From assembly GCF_003589595.1 (NCBI RefSeq), contig NW_020654422.1:20748438-20812437 (forward strand): a stretch of DNA of 64,000 nucleotides, in the 5' to 3' direction. Each line of letters opens with the position of its first letter. Position 1 is the first letter of the stretch. This document shows, piece by piece, positions 1 to 11,439 of the stretch. The stretch comes from Hyposmocoma kahamanoa. Taxonomy: Eukaryota > Arthropoda > Insecta > Lepidoptera > Cosmopterigidae. The notes beneath the pieces were generated by a model that had not been told where the DNA came from, ran no database searches, and saw only the letters and a list, made by a program, of their open reading frames with translations. The position numbers and the translations under genes are program-made.

Positions 1-1618
1 TTCTGAATTCAATGCCTAAGTAATAAAGATCAAAAATGATAATAATATATTAATGTGTTACGTATCACAGTTACGTAAAATGAATTCTGAGGCACTACCC
101 AGACCAGAAGAAGTACAGTTCGTTTACTAAAGCGGTACTATCAAATGAAACTTTTTGAAATAAATTATTAAGCAGCTCTTTCTTCATTAGAAATCACCAA
201 ACTGTAGCTGACTTGAATTACTTTTTATCCGCTCTCTTAAGCGCTGTAGCCTGACCCAGATTTAAAAAACACTCTCTTTTCTTTATAAAACTGGAGCGTG
301 CTGTGTTCAGAACATTCTAACTGAAACCTTGCTTAGAGATGTTTTTGACAACGCACAAACTTATGTTTTTAACCGTCTTTCTGCGAATTTCTGTACAACT
401 ACTTCCTTCTTCCTTGATACTTCTTACTACTACTGTTTAAAGTTGAAGAATCAACTTTAGACAACGTTTTTCAGTGAACATACCGCACTGCCAATAATAA
501 AGTGACTAAATTGAAAACGTAATATTTATGAGAAATTGACAAAAAAAATTTAACGTAGAAACAAACTAATAGTTTATTTTTTCTATTAAATCACACTCTT
601 TGTGTAATAATGTCACATCTGCAAAATGACAACCTTTCAGGTGAGAGAGTTACGAAATTTCTCAAATACACAATTGGTTTATTGCAGTTCGTAAATAATT
701 TTGTGACTTTCATGTAATAAAAACACTTTGACGTGTGATCATTTGTGGGCTTTATATTTGGTACCATACAAATGGCATATTATGTTTAGTGCCATTTCTT
801 TTTTAATGCATTTTGTTGGTGTACCAAAAATTACTTTACTATCGATTGTGCGATATACAGAGTGCTTTATTATTTATTTATTTTATTTTAGAGGGCACAA
901 ACAGCATAAACTATAACATATAAGAAATTAAAATAGCATTGGTAAGCAAACAGTTCCCCACCGATGTAAATTAACTAAAAACATAAAGTTTTTTTTTTAA
1001 TCGGACAGCATGGGGAAATCCGAGACTATAGAAGATACAAGGAAACTGTGTTAGGAAACATTAAGTCTTTTTTTGTCAAAACATTTTTGGCATAGTCAAT
1101 ATTTTGGTCAAGCGTGCGTTGTCCAAAAAAAGAATAAAATTGATCAAAATTTTATTCATTTTTCATTTTTAGCGCTAATTGACTCAGTTTTATATAGAAA
1201 TCATTTCATTGTATGTGACGAAAAAAATCGGGACAGCAGAAGTTTGTCAAATTTAATGAAACGTTTTTCCTACAAAATGAACAAAATTTACAAAATTTTT
1301 TTAATAGGGTCAAATTACAAGTTCTATCAAAGATCAATTTTATACGTGAATTTAATATATGTTTACATCGCAATAAATAATAATAATAAAGCAGAAAAAA
1401 GTGCTAAACAATTTGCTTGATCTAAAGTTACGCGATTCCCTTTACTATGACCACTAATTTACGGTAATGAATCCTTGGCGCGTTACCTTGAAAATGCAGA
1501 CCACAAATAATTAAGAAAACTTCGTATTCCGAATTCTTTGCACCTAGAATAATATAAAATTCTAACTAATAACACCAATTACCTTAATTTAGGTTATACC
1601 CTGTATTAAATAATCATT
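1..1618. other. AT-rich stretch, nothing recognised
   Basis: I find no repeat family, RNA gene or convincing coding region here. A 115-codon open frame at 1073-1420 is rich in Lys, Asn, Ile and Phe, as expected of chance frames in AT-rich DNA, and resembles nothing I know. Confidence 0.5.
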
Positions 1619-1715
1619 TAGAAAAGTTCGTTTCCCGGACGGGTTCCACCGGGAATCAAACCCGAATCCTTCGTATTTAGCCCTCGTTGCTACCCGCAGA
1701 GCCGTCGAGGATGTC
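1619..1715 (-). mobile_element. S3 SINE, tRNA-like head
   Basis: Read on the minus strand, this starts with a tRNA-like head. It has an A-box-like segment in GACGGCTCTGCGGGTAGCA and a near-consensus B box (GGGTTTGATTCCC), followed by the AAACGAACTTTTCT segment shared with the copies at 20165, 23845 and 35395. These are internal RNA polymerase III promoter elements. The copy stops soon after the head. A true tRNA is unlikely because the acceptor arm does not close and the same body follows the head in other copies. Confidence 0.65.
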
Positions 1716-2070
1716 TGTTTGAAAGTACGTTTTACTAACTGCTACTCTAATGTTATTTATTTTACAGAGCAATTGTTTTTTCAACTAAGCTCCCATCCAT
1801 TATTTTTAACAAACACGTTCTTTTTTTCAAATGTAAACGCTGAAAAAGCTTTGAGGCACTGAGTATAGCTTTTTTACAACGCTGTTAAAGTGAACACTAG
1901 GAGTTTACGAGCTCTTAACGATTGCATTAAATTTAGAATTAAGTTAATTATTTATAATTAAACATTTTGTTTATGTCGCTTATTTGATTTATTTCTTTTT
2001 AGAATTGCCATTGACGGGACTAGTCCATAGCAATATAATTTTTATGTTCCATTAATGAAATAAGAGAATG
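1716..2070. other. Nothing recognised
   Basis: AT-rich sequence with no repeat or coding signal that I recognise. Confidence 0.5.
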
Positions 2071-2315
2071 AACTCCTGGTGGCTGAGAGAAAGTTTCTCG
2101 GGAAGATTATTAGAAACATTCCAAGGAGATGATGACAGCTGAAGAACCCACACTAACGCCAAATTAGAAGACTAAGAAGAGCTCGTCGCCCTGTTAGACT
2201 TTCTAAAGCTCGCAGACGCCACTGGCTCGGCTATTAAGAAAGAACGGGAGAGGATCGGATAGTGAAGAAAGCCTGTTTGGGTCAATCCACTAGACGAAGA
2301 ACAGTTAATTCCATT
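2071..2315 (+). mobile_element. LINE reverse-transcriptase C-terminal relic
   Basis: In one frame this reads AERKFLGKIIRN, then a basic stretch containing RRLRRARRPVRLSKARRRHW, then EDRIVKKACLG, interrupted by several stops. The order (AERKFL, a WLGH-like segment, then DRIVKK-x-LG) matches the end of the large ORF in RTE- and CR1-like non-LTR retrotransposons. The stops show that the copy is dead. The 5' part is missing, as is usual for reverse-transcribed copies. Clade assignment is uncertain. Confidence 0.55.
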
Positions 2316-2523
2316 CAAATAAATATACATAATGAATAAAGAAAAAAGATTTCAAAGAAACGTACTTACAAACAATATTCAAGGACGCGGATGCAAGAGA
2401 GTCTGCAAGCGAACTGTAGCTGTAGAGTGTAACTGACCGAAGAAAATGGTGTTTGTGGTTTCAGAGGCTTAGACGCACATTGGGTCACTGGACCAGGGGA
2501 GTAAATGAGTGATACTGTGATTT

Positions 2524-2815
2524 CAGTAGCAGTGCAGCTCCTTGTGAAAGAGTCCGTTCAGGAAAGTACTGCCGGCATACTTTTTCTGGTACCAAGTTAT
2601 AACGTGAGCATTATTTCGTTACAGTTTTGAGAGGTAAGGGTACTGGCGAAACTACAAGTGCTTGAGACTTGTCAACTTCATGTCTCGGGGTGACGGGCAC
2701 AGCAGCAGTCCTGTGTGATTAAAGCTCTGAGTGATACTGCAACAGCCACGGGTTGGCATGTCGTCTACCACCAGGCGTACGACTTATTCGTCCCATTATT
2801 TAATGGCATAAAAAA
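2524..2815 (+). mobile_element. S2 dispersed repeat, near full length
   Basis: The copy runs from the family 5' end (CAGTAGCAGTGCAGCTCC) to the A-rich 3' end after GGCATAAAAAA. It aligns by eye along its whole length with the copies at 49817 and 61172 and with reverse copies at 13057, 28441 and 50396. There is no ORF. Length near 290 bp, an A-rich end and high copy number suggest a SINE. I cannot identify its parent RNA. Confidence 0.75.
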
Positions 2816-3805
2816 TCTGTAGTTACTATTTGAAAACTTAAACATTTTGATGGTAGTATGAATTGTCCACGTGTAATACGTGACTAATAAATATTTGATT
2901 TGAAAAAGGACGTGGTGACAAAATAAAGAATGGTACCATGAGGTGATTTGATTAATGAAAGTATAATGGCATGAGATGGTATATAGAGTCGACGTAGCAG
3001 GCAATGCTGTGAGAGCCACGAAGGAAGTTTTCAGACCAAAGTCGGGAATGTTCTCAAAAAGGTTGGAGGGTGTAGAGAGAATAACAGGAGGTCTGGTATG
3101 GAAAGATTGATGAATTTAGGTGAAGCAAGAGAGATTGGCCATGATCGTGCAAAGTAGCGATCGGTAGAATCTGCTTATTCCAATGAGAAAAGGCGCCGAA
3201 TTATAATATCTCGCATATTTTCAGCGAACATGTTAATATTTTTTTTTTATTGTGTTGTCGAAAAACTGACTAAATATTTTTAACTTCCTATTTTTCTAAC
3301 CGTTGCAAAAGTAGAGCAAGTACACAAACACGGTTTTACAGCTGCTGTAAAAGTGGGCACTGAGTCTTTACGGTCTCTTAACGAATGTATTAAATGAGCA
3401 ACGACGCGTTTCGTTTGCTCAAAGATTGCTGCAGCTTACTGAGCCTGCTTTGTGGGCTTGGACAAGTGTTTTGTGGAATATTTTTGAAACTTTACGAGTC
3501 ACTAAAATACTATGGTGCTATTATGTCAATAGTTAATGCCTAAGTAGTCGTGTTTTTAACAAAATTAGCAAATAGAGGAATACAAAGTATGTTTAATACA
3601 GGAGAAAAGAAAAGATTGGAATTGTTACAGCTACAAAGTTTCATCAAGTGGCAAGCATCATTCCCTGGAGGCTGCAACGTTTGCTTCTGGATACCTGATC
3701 TTAGTCTACATCGTAAGTAACTGCCAGTCTTCTGATTCTTTGGCCATATTTTGTGCCTTTGTATGTATTTTGCCTCTCGTATGAGTTATTTTATATCATT
3801 CTTTA
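2816..3805. other. Nothing recognised
   Basis: No family assigned. The open frame on the minus strand at 2765-3019 lies partly inside the S2 copy and is not supported as a gene. Confidence 0.5.
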
Positions 3806-4080
3806 AAAGGAGGTGAACGAGCAGGCGAGTCCTTTAATGGGAGGTGGTCGTCGTCGGCCATGAACATTTTCAACATCAGAAGAGCTGCCTATGCGTTGTC
3901 AGCCTTTGAGAACCCCGTAAACACTCTTTCCGCGTATTGCGGTCTTTCCATCACGCAGAGTGTATAAAGGGGACGGGGTGGATGAAAGGAGCCTCCCCGC
4001 ACGACGTCCCGTTGCCTTCCTGTAAATCTGGCGAACTCTGGCGAGTACCTTGTGCTGATTGGCAAAGCTTTTTACCACGA
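3806..4080 (-). mobile_element. LINE 3' end, CR1/Jockey-like C-terminus
   Basis: On the minus strand the last coding segment reads VYGVLKG, stop, QRIGSSSDVENVHGRRRPPP. It matches the C-terminus common in lepidopteran LINEs, where a FKGRQR-like segment is followed by VHGRR. The stop is a TGA where Arg is expected. Upstream, the frame RQIYRKATGRRAG probably belongs to the same element after a frameshift. It is similar to the better-preserved copy at 29475-30010. Only the 3' end of the element is present. Confidence 0.65.
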
Positions 4081-4696
4081 TGGCAACCACTACAATGTAT
4101 GCCATCGATACGATAAGAAGAAGATCAAACAGAGTAGTACTGTCGACCAATGTAATTGTTATTATTCGTATAAAATATTTGATCAGGTTACTTTGCTACA
4201 GGATATAGGTACTAAGAGTATTAACAACAATTACACAGTGTTAGAGTATGAGATATCGGACGATGTGATCACTTGCCCCAGGCCCGCTTTGAACCGCGGC
4301 GTGTTTGAAGTTGAGCGGTCAGAGAGTGCTCTTGTGAGGGCTATGGCTTACACCGTAATATAAATTCGAATTTAGATAACACTAGGCCATTTGATTTTGT
4401 TTCGTGATTTGTCGGGATCTTTTGAAACGAACTTTGGCTTTCCTCGACTAAAATCTTATGTTGCGATGGAGAAGTCGATTATAATTAGAAGATAATGGAA
4501 CTCAAATTCATTTCACACACGTTTTCGGTTTGGACAAACAAGTCATTAATGTGATGTAAATATTTCTGCTTCATCAAAATCGCAAGTTACATCTATTAGT
4601 GCTATAACAGTCAATGCACGAAAGCTAGGCATGTTAAAAATGAACACAGCTTTTTACATGTTAATTTTTTTGTGTTTACTTTGTATTAAGATACAC
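4081..4696. other. Nothing recognised
   Basis: The plus-strand frame at 4052-4363 overlaps the LINE end and shows no family features. Confidence 0.5.
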
Positions 4697-4930
4697 CAAT
4701 TCCAATTTTTAACCGACTTCAAAAATAGTAGAAGATTCTCAATTCGATTGTATTTTTTTGTATGTACGTTATGCGATGACATCGACATTTGTTGGAAAGA
4801 GGTACCTCAGTATTAGTTCCATTTAAATTTGATGAAAATAGGTGGCAATCTAGGGCATACTAAGCGATTTCAATAAAACTTTGCAAATATATGTAATTCC
4901 ACGTACTTTTGAGATCGGTTTTTTTCATAA
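4697..4930 (-). mobile_element. M5 repeat with inverted termini
   Basis: The left end is AACCGACTTCAAAAA and the right end is CTTTTGAGATCGGTTTTTT, so the termini are inverted repeats. Between them are blocks shared with the copies at 31860, 46268 and 58308, for example GGAAAGAGGTACCTCAGTATT and GATTTCAATAAAACTTTGCAAAT. There is no ORF. It is probably a non-autonomous DNA element. The superfamily is unknown because I could not fix a target duplication. Confidence 0.65.
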
Positions 4931-5284
4931 AAAGTTATAATGTAGTTTACAGGTTCTTTTAGTTAATTATAATGTATGTAATGTACTCCACCTGGAGTTG
5001 TGACAGCGCTATAGCTATAGCAACAACTAAGTACCAGTACCTATAGAGATTCGTAACGGTGTAAGTGGCAGACATATTGGAGCTTCTATTTTTAAACTGA
5101 CAGCTTGAATGGGACTCAAGGTGCATAGTTCTCGTACTGTTCCGACGAGTACTTTTGTCTAATTAACATTGGGTTTCTTTTCTGGTGAACTTTTTTCTCT
5201 TAATGCTATACCTTTAAATTTGTATTTAACTAACTCAGAATCAAATAACCTTTATTCCACATTTGAAATCGTCATATTCATTAA
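4931..5284. other. Nothing recognised
   Basis: AT-rich, with a short palindromic patch around GCGCTATAGCTATAGC near 5010. No family assigned. Confidence 0.45.
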
Positions 5285-5560
5285 ACTCAACTGCTCATTT
5301 GTAACACAGATTCCCCTGAGTAGAATGAGCAAGAAACTGTAGGGGTTGCTCTTTGTAAATAGACATTTGTACACATTTATCATTTACTATATTTATTTCA
5401 AACATTATAAGATCGAGACTAGAGAAGAGCGAAATGGGTCAATACCACGAATTTTTGTCATCCAAGTCCGCAGAAACTATTAACCCATAGTATTTGTTTC
5501 AATATAATTTTAAATCTCGTGAATGGCAAATTTTTTATATCAATAAGATCTTATTACCCA
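5285..5560 (-). mobile_element. LINE LA 3' end fragment
   Basis: This matches, in reverse, the 3' part of the LINE at 34835-35345. Shared blocks are ATTTACTATATTTATTTCA, a GATTTTTGTCATCCAAG-like block and a CTCGTGAATGGCAAATTTT block. The same blocks recur at 22860-23000 and 28080-28170. Only the 3' untranslated region and the last codons are present, and the frame is broken. Confidence 0.6.
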
Positions 5561-6299
5561 TAGGTCGCTGGTTCATATTATACAAATAAAATGCAAGTTG
5601 AAATTACTAATGCGGATTTTATTTCTAAAGTAACTTCTTCTTTTCTTACTTGATGACGTCATCAAATTGAGTAAAAAAAACTTCCAGTCCAGTGTCAGGT
5701 TTTATTTCCAAAAGTATTCATACAAGGTGACAAGTTAATTGTAACCGGCGAGAGCGGGACTACATTACAAAGGTAAAAAGTATAACAGTAACTATCAGAT
5801 AGGTTCAGGCTGTCGTTCCCACGAGGACTCAACTTCTACTTCTGATGTTTTTCACATATAAATAAAATTCGGTTCAAGTAGTCACCATTCGATGGAAAAT
5901 CTTAATACCGCGATGCAGGAATTAAGTAAAAATGCCATCTAGCGGATTTTTAGAGAAATATCTGACAAACAAAGTTGATGTCCATGATATAAAATAGGTT
6001 TTTTACAAGGGTTTTTGAGAAGAGAGTTCAAAAAGTGTTGCCTGGCCAAAGTAAAAATAGGTTTTTGACATATTTTTATATACTATTTGGTTAACCTATA
6101 TGTCTCAATATTTCTTAACATAGAACACTTAAGAATTACAAATATTACTAAGTATAATTAGTATTTGGATTAAAGAACGGCAGCTCAATGGGACGACGGT
6201 TACTTCTCGGTTACCTTCTCGGTTACGATTACTTTGTGAAATATACTTGGTGGAATATACCTTTGATTTTGATATCTACGTTACATACATTTATGAATG
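5561..6299. other. Nothing recognised
   Basis: No family or coding signal that I can support. Confidence 0.5.
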
Positions 6300-6792
6300 T
6301 TTAATAACCATACACATCGCCACATCTTCAGGTCGTCAATCCCACAAAGCCTAAAAACTAAGGCATTTAACCAGTGCATTCTACCAGTTATGTCCTACGC
6401 AGCTGAGACGTGGACATTAACAGCAGACCTCGTCCACAAATTCAAGGACGCTTCAGCCTGCGATGGTGTGAGCTATGCTTGGGGTTTCTCTGATTGACCG
6501 AATCCCTAACGAGGTCATACGTCAGAGAACTAAAGTGACCGACATCGTAAAACCAGTATGCTTAAGTGGCAGTGGGCCGAGCATGTCTGCAGGAGGGTTG
6601 ATCGCCGATGGAGCAGACATGTTCTGGAATGGCGACCACGTCAAGGAAGACGTAACGGGACGCCCTGCGGCAAGATGGACAGACGATCTGAGCCAGGCTG
6701 GATGCGGACGGCACAAGATCGGGAAAGTTGGCATGCTCTACGAGGCTTATGTCCAGAAGTGGATGCGTGTAAGCTGATGACGATGATGATGA
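6300..6792 (+). mobile_element. RTE-type LINE C-terminus, frameshifted
   Basis: Three frames together give the end of an RTE-type endonuclease/reverse transcriptase. The pieces are SLKTKAFNQCILPVMSYAAE with TWTLTADLVHKFK from 6340, MLGVSLIDRIPNEVIRQR from 6475, LKWQWAEHVCRRVDRRWSRH near 6560, RPAARWTDDL near 6660, and WMRTAQDRESWHAL. The segment order is that of the family, with frameshifts near 6450, 6550 and 6650-6700. The copy ends in a TGATGATGATGA tail, typical of RTE 3' ends. It lacks the endonuclease and most of the reverse transcriptase, so it is non-functional. Confidence 0.85.
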
Positions 6793-6794
6793 AG

Positions 6795-6900
6795 AACAAA
6801 TATCGTGATAAAATCCACATGTCGAAGTCGTCGATGGAAAACGTGTGAAGTCACTAACCCGCATTGGGCCAGCATGGCGGACTAGGGAAACCCGCTCAAA
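6795..6900 (+). mobile_element. S5 SINE 3' part
   Basis: The blocks ATATCGTGATAAAATCCACA, AACGTGTGAAGTCACTAACC and GCATTGGGCCAGCATGGCGG match the body and 3' end of a tRNA-headed lepidopteran SINE seen also at 13730 (minus) and 42096. It lies directly behind the RTE end, so it is either a separate insertion or part of a shared RTE-type tail. Confidence 0.6.
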
Positions 6901-8079
6901 TATCTTGGTTGATTAATTTGTACATAATACATAGCACAGTGACTTAGTTAGGTAAGTAGTTAGGAACAAAGTCTTGTATGTTGTGAAGATCAACTTCAGC
7001 GTAGCTTATAAGACTGACCTCAATTTGCTTCTTTATTTACGTAGCGTATTTTATATATCTTGTCTCATAATTTAATCTAAGCTACAAAAATTTTTCGATT
7101 TAACTTTTTTTCAAATGAACGGAATTGATTGGTAAAAGTTACGTCATCATCAAAGTTCTGTTTAGTAATTGCCTACTTCCCATAGTTAATAATGGGCAAT
7201 AATTATGGCTCAAAAGACTAGTATCCCAAATTTGTTTTTATTTTCGACGTCAGAATGGGCGGGACGCTGTTTAGTGGCTTCAGACAGGTAGCTATTAAGC
7301 AAGCTAAAAAAGAAACTTTCTAGGCACTTCAAATTTTTGTGGGCGTTCCAGTTTTGGTGGTAACCAAAGACTTTCGATATCTAATAAAGCAGTTTTGATT
7401 TTTGTACCTACACCCTTGTAGACGTGTAAAGTTTACTTAAAAATCTGACTTAAACGTGCGCCATAAAAATTTTGTAAAAAAACGCACTAATGTTAATTGA
7501 TATATTATTATATTTAATAATAATCCGAGCTTCGTTATCATTCATCTACAAGTATTGGTCTCCCAGTTACACAAGTTTAAAAAACATTACATCTACGTGT
7601 AAGATAAAAAGCAACAATGCCCTGCGAGGGCAATTTATCAAAATGAGGGATCGACTGGTACAGAAATAGGTGCATTCATTTGTTCTCTATCGAATGAAAA
7701 TAGTGATGTAACAGCAAACATGTTACTATGAATTCACTTAACATAGAAATGTCCTTTCCGTATATTCAGAATATAAACGAAATCAGTTGGTCGGATGTTT
7801 ATTAAAGGCTGGATATCAAAACAATATTAAAACAAAATATGACATCTTGGACGATGGTATCATCGATATTGCAATGTATAATACTTATATAATTAAATTC
7901 GTGTTCATATTCAAATTTCAGCGAAACAAAAAGTTTGTAAAAAAGGCTTTTAAGCTTCTGCATACGTTAGATGATAAAAAAGAATGTACGTAACTGATAC
8001 ATTTGGTTCTTTCTGGTTGTTTACCGACTTGGTTCTATCTACGATTATAAAAAATAAATATTATACACGATAAATGCAC
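6901..8079. other. Nothing recognised
   Basis: About 1.2 kb of AT-rich sequence. The frame at 7787-7993 has no recognisable domain. Confidence 0.5.
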
Positions 8080-8155
8080 AAAAAGCAACCTCTTGAGTTT
8101 CTTACTCATTCTTCTCATGGGAATCTGTACCATGCGTTAAAAAAGTCACCAAATT
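8080..8155 (+). mobile_element. LINE LB 3' UTR fragment
   Basis: AAAAAGCAACCTCTTGAGTT followed by TCTTACTCATTCTTCTCATG matches the 3' untranslated region of LINE LB at 46120-46180 (plus) and 51730-51780 (minus). Short, isolated fragment. Confidence 0.5.
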
Positions 8156-9085
8156 GTTGAGATTTCCCCAACACGTAAAATAATTACTAGTAATAATAAT
8201 CTTAAACGTACTAGTTATTTGACGATGTAGATAACTGCTATCGATTATATTACAACTCTATTGGATGTGTGGGCTAGTGCATAACTAGAAGAAATGGCTC
8301 TAAGACCCTTTTCATTATTAGCTTCCAGTATTTTTATTCCATCTCTTTGACTAATACAGTTTTTACGTTCAACCTTATGGTTAACAATTTAAGAAGGAGT
8401 TTCAATTTTCTATCTTTCTATAACGGTAAGAATAAGTTTGTAAAAGCTATTAATAATATTTTCTCTTCCCTTTATCCTTACGCCTTTTGTAGTGTAAGTA
8501 ATGATCGATTTGTAGTTTCGTCTATTTTAAATTGTATTGTTTCTTGTTACGTCTTCATTTCCTTTTGTTTCGACAGATCGACGGTGCATTACAACGTCGT
8601 TTCTGTTTTGTTATGGTAATATTTTTATTATTTGTAAAAAAAGCTGGTATATATATTAAACTGTTTCATACATTCTTTGGTACTTCTACAATGTCGAAAC
8701 TGTACAGTGAGTAACAGTCACCATCATCGTTATTATAATCAGTCGGTATAGCTTCCATTCTTCACATACATAGCCAGCTCGTTACTCTCTTTATTACTGC
8801 TCACTTAGACTCTTTTATTTACTCAATAAATCTATTCAGTCTTCATCTCCCTCATTTTTCTTTCGTTTTCCTTCTCTTTCCTTCTATTGTTACTCACTAT
8901 GCAGAGTTTCAGTTATACTACAAGTTTAAATTTGACATTTAAAAAGTGGATAAAGAATCACGTTGCCTGTGTAGGTATAGTGGTCTTCTCCCATGTCTAC
9001 GTAAGCACGAGTGGAACAGGCTCCGTCGCCGAAGCAGCTGAAAACCGAATAATGTTGAAATAAGTCGTTTTGATCCTTATGGAAG
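8156..9085. other. Unassigned, with pyrimidine-rich tract
   Basis: No coding signal. 8835-8895 is a strongly pyrimidine-rich tract on the plus strand, similar in style to 15515-15800. The frames at 8347-8714 look like chance. Confidence 0.45.
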
Positions 9086-9172
9086 CCCTGGGGACCCACA
9101 GGCTGCTCGCACCAGAGCTTACGCGGTTAGCTACTTCCGCCAAAATTGTTAAAGTTTGAAATAGTAAATTTT
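9086..9172 (+). mobile_element. Possible LINE C-terminal fragment
   Basis: One short frame reads DPYGSPGDPQAARTRAYAV, which resembles the Gly/Pro/Asp-rich segment just before the end of some lepidopteran LINE ORFs. It is too short to be sure; a chance match is possible. Confidence 0.3.
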
Positions 9173-9253
9173 TTCCTTGATTTCTATACAATATCTACTT
9201 GAAATATCCGTTACAATTAATTATTTGCAATGTCAAATCTCATTCTTTCTTTT

Positions 9254-9436
9254 TTTTCAATACCAAGTGACAGGACAAAACAAGTTGTGCGTCTGATGTT
9301 AAGCAACACGCCTGTCCATAGCAGTTGCAGTGCCACTCAGAGTTTAAGTCGCAAATATCTGAGGGACTGCCACTGCGCCAGTCATCCTGGGAGATAAGCT
9401 CAAAAGTCCCATGTGCCCATATTCACCTAACTACTA
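9254..9436 (-). mobile_element. S2 dispersed repeat, truncated
   Basis: Reverse copy. It begins at the family 3' end (AATACCAAGTGACAGGACAA) and contains CACGCCTGTCCATAGCAGTT and GTGCCACTCAGAG. It breaks off after TCCCATGTGCCC, so the family 5' third is missing. Confidence 0.75.
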
Positions 9437-9454
9437 ACTATAACATTTTTTATA

Positions 9455-9625
9455 GAAAAAATCTGACCTCAAAAATTAATTAAGAATTACATCTATTTGT
9501 CAAGTTTTATTGAAATCGGCTACCGGAAAGTGCGCGAAACCGGATTCATTCCCTAGTACGCCCCTTAGAGGTGAAATATTTAATTAAAATTTGAAGTGGA
9601 CCATTACCTACAATACGGAGTTCTA
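9455..9625 (+). mobile_element. M5 repeat, 3' truncated
   Basis: Starts with AAAATCTGACCTCAAAAATT and continues with GTCAAGTTTTATTGAAATCG and GGAAAGTGCGCGAAACCGG, matching 31860-31960. It is cut off where the LINE relic at 9655 begins. Confidence 0.65.
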
Positions 9626-9654
9626 GAATGGTATCCAAGATAGATTGGTTCTGT

Positions 9655-10305
9655 TTGTCGCAGGTTATTATAGATGACACCTACATTAAAATTAATGGCA
9701 ATGTAAAAAATCTGGGTATATTCATTGACAGGCAACTGTCTTGGGCACCTCAATTAACTGAGACCAGTCGCAAATTGTTTGCCTCTGCCGCATCTCTTAG
9801 ACGGTTACGTAATTTCTTGCCTATTGCCACGAAAATTGCGCTTGCCCAAACTCTTCTTCCAATTCTCGATTATGCTGATGTCTGCTATCTGGATTTAACC
9901 GAAGAACAGCTCAACAAGCTCGAACGTCTACAAAACTTTTGCATCCGTTTCATTTTTGGTCTGAGAAAATTTGATTATGTTTCTATTTACCGCAAGGAGC
10001 TGAAGTGGTTACCCATTAGACTTCGCCGGAATGCTCATATTCTTAATCTTCTTTATGGCATCTTATTCATTCCTCACACACAACCTCATCTTTAGGAGCG
10101 ATTTGAAGTCGCCCATCAATCCAACCCCCGACTTCTGCGCTCATCTTCAACTCTCCAACTTAAGATGCCCCAGCATATGCATATTTCTCAGTACTACGAC
10201 AAGTCCTTTACTGTTCAGGCTATTCGTTTGTGGAACGCTTTACCTTTGTCTATTCAACAAGCAAAATCATTGAATATTTTCAAAAATATGGTAAAAGAAC
10301 ACTAG
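9655..10305 (+). pseudogene. LINE reverse-transcriptase C-terminus with one stop
   Basis: This frame encodes the C-terminal part of a CR1/Jockey-type non-LTR reverse transcriptase. NLGIFIDRQLSW is the conserved segment before the thumb, and LAQTLLPILDYADVCY and LERLQNFCIRFIFG are typical of the thumb region. FTVQAIRLWNALPLSIQ is the conserved C-terminal tail, ending at the TAG of 10303-10305. A single in-frame TAG at 10093-10095 interrupts an otherwise intact frame. The endonuclease and catalytic reverse-transcriptase core are missing, so it cannot act on its own. The 3' UTR follows to about 10563 and resumes at about 11083 after an insertion. Confidence 0.85.
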
Positions 10306-10563
10306 CTAACTTTAGTGTGACTTGAACTGCTTAGGTATTTTTATGTTTTAAAATTGTTTTAGTTTTTATAGGTGTAGGAATATATAGAAGTTTATGATAT
10401 TCAGATATATGTATTGGTTTCATTATTTATAAATATACATATGTATATTTGTCTTTATTTATTGCTTTTCTATCTATTGATTAGTAATTCTTCATACACC
10501 GCCGTCTTTTTCCTGTAAGTTATAGAATTACTTCTATCCAAAGGTTGTCTGGCACAAATCGCT
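10306..10563 (+). mobile_element. LINE 3' UTR, first part
   Basis: Runs on from the reading frame ending at 10305. Near 10538 it has AAAGGTTGTCTGGCACAAAT followed by CGCTT, the beginning of a conserved 3' UTR block seen whole at 28276-28330. The block is cut at about 10563 by the element at 10564-11075. Confidence 0.65.
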
Positions 10564-11075
10564 TAATAATAATAATAATAATAATTTCATTTATTTCAGA
10601 CCATGTCCATAGTGTGTTAGTTACAAAATCTTATAGCCTATGTTAGTATGAACAATTCAATAATAATAATAATAATAAACTACATTAAATTATAAACTAA
10701 GCCCCTGGAACACATATGCACTAGGTTCCAGTGCTTCCAAAAAGCGCAAGCCGGCTGTTCCCAAACTGAATTCAGAAGGCTGTTGGAACCATCACGAAAA
10801 CGTCGCATCAGGGAGGCTGATCTCTTGCGTATTATCGCACTGAAGGTGTCAGTACGCGCCTCCGCGAACATGCCTGATGCGCTGCAGGAGCGTGGCAGTC
10901 CCAACAGCATTCTGAACCCGTTATTATATTGTACACGCAGGGCGTTGGCCGCCCTTTTAGTGTAACTTGTCCACAGACTGCACGTGTAAAAGGTCTGACA
11001 AAACGCCTTAAAAAGGGTGATCTTGACATTCCCATTACAACGCGCAAACCTGCCATAAAGCGATATGATATGAAA
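10564..11075 (-). mobile_element. LINE inserted in another LINE
   Basis: On the minus strand an open frame with no stop (about 11050 to 10680) reads KITLFKAFCQTFYTCSLW, ALRVQYNNGFRMLLGLPRSC, SASGMFAEARTDTF and IRKRSASLMRRFRDGSN. This is the well-conserved C-terminus of a lepidopteran non-LTR reverse transcriptase. Its 3' UTR ends in a TTATTA microsatellite tail at 10567-10585, and the copy is 5'-truncated near 11075. It splits the 3' UTR of the plus-strand LINE on either side, so it is the younger insertion. Possible imperfect target duplications are AAATCGCTT on the left and AAATTTGCTGCTT on the right. Confidence 0.8.
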
Positions 11076-11205
11076 ATTTGCTGCTTAAAGCGATAAGACC
11101 GCCCATTGTATTACCACTTATTTTTAATTTAACTGTATTTGATTTGTTTCCTTTTTTGGTGTACAATAAAGAATTTTTGTATTGTATTGTATTATACCTT
11201 CTTTT
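11076..11205 (+). mobile_element. LINE 3' UTR, second part
   Basis: AAAGCGATAAGACCGCCCAT continues the block interrupted at 10563. The copy ends with GTACAATAAAGAATTTTTGT and a TATTGTATTG tail; AATAAA is a polyadenylation signal. The uninterrupted version of the block is at 28276-28396. Confidence 0.7.
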
Positions 11206-11214
11206 CAAGAAAAA

Positions 11215-11315
11215 AATAATCTTCTAAATCGATTCGCAAAATGTAAACGCATAACATACACACAAAAAAAATCAGTCGAATTAGAACCTCCTCCTTTTTT
11301 AAAGTCGGTTAAAAA
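11215..11315 (+). mobile_element. M5 repeat fragment
   Basis: ATTAGAACCTCCTCC followed by TTTTTTAAAGTCGGTTAAAA is the AAGTCGGTT terminus of the M5 family, as at 32090-32115. Only the end of the element is present. Confidence 0.5.
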
Positions 11316-11439
11316 TTATCATATCATTTTTATTTGGAAATAATTTCATAGCTAACTAACAAAAAAGACTTTATAAACGATTACCACAGGCTTCTTACCA
11401 CGATTTGACTTTTTAGACTTCTCTCTATTTTTCAGAGTG

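Noticed and set aside
1073..1420. 115-codon plus-strand open frame
   Set aside because: Dominated by Lys, Asn, Ile, Phe and Tyr as expected from AT-rich DNA; no domain and no start or splice context.
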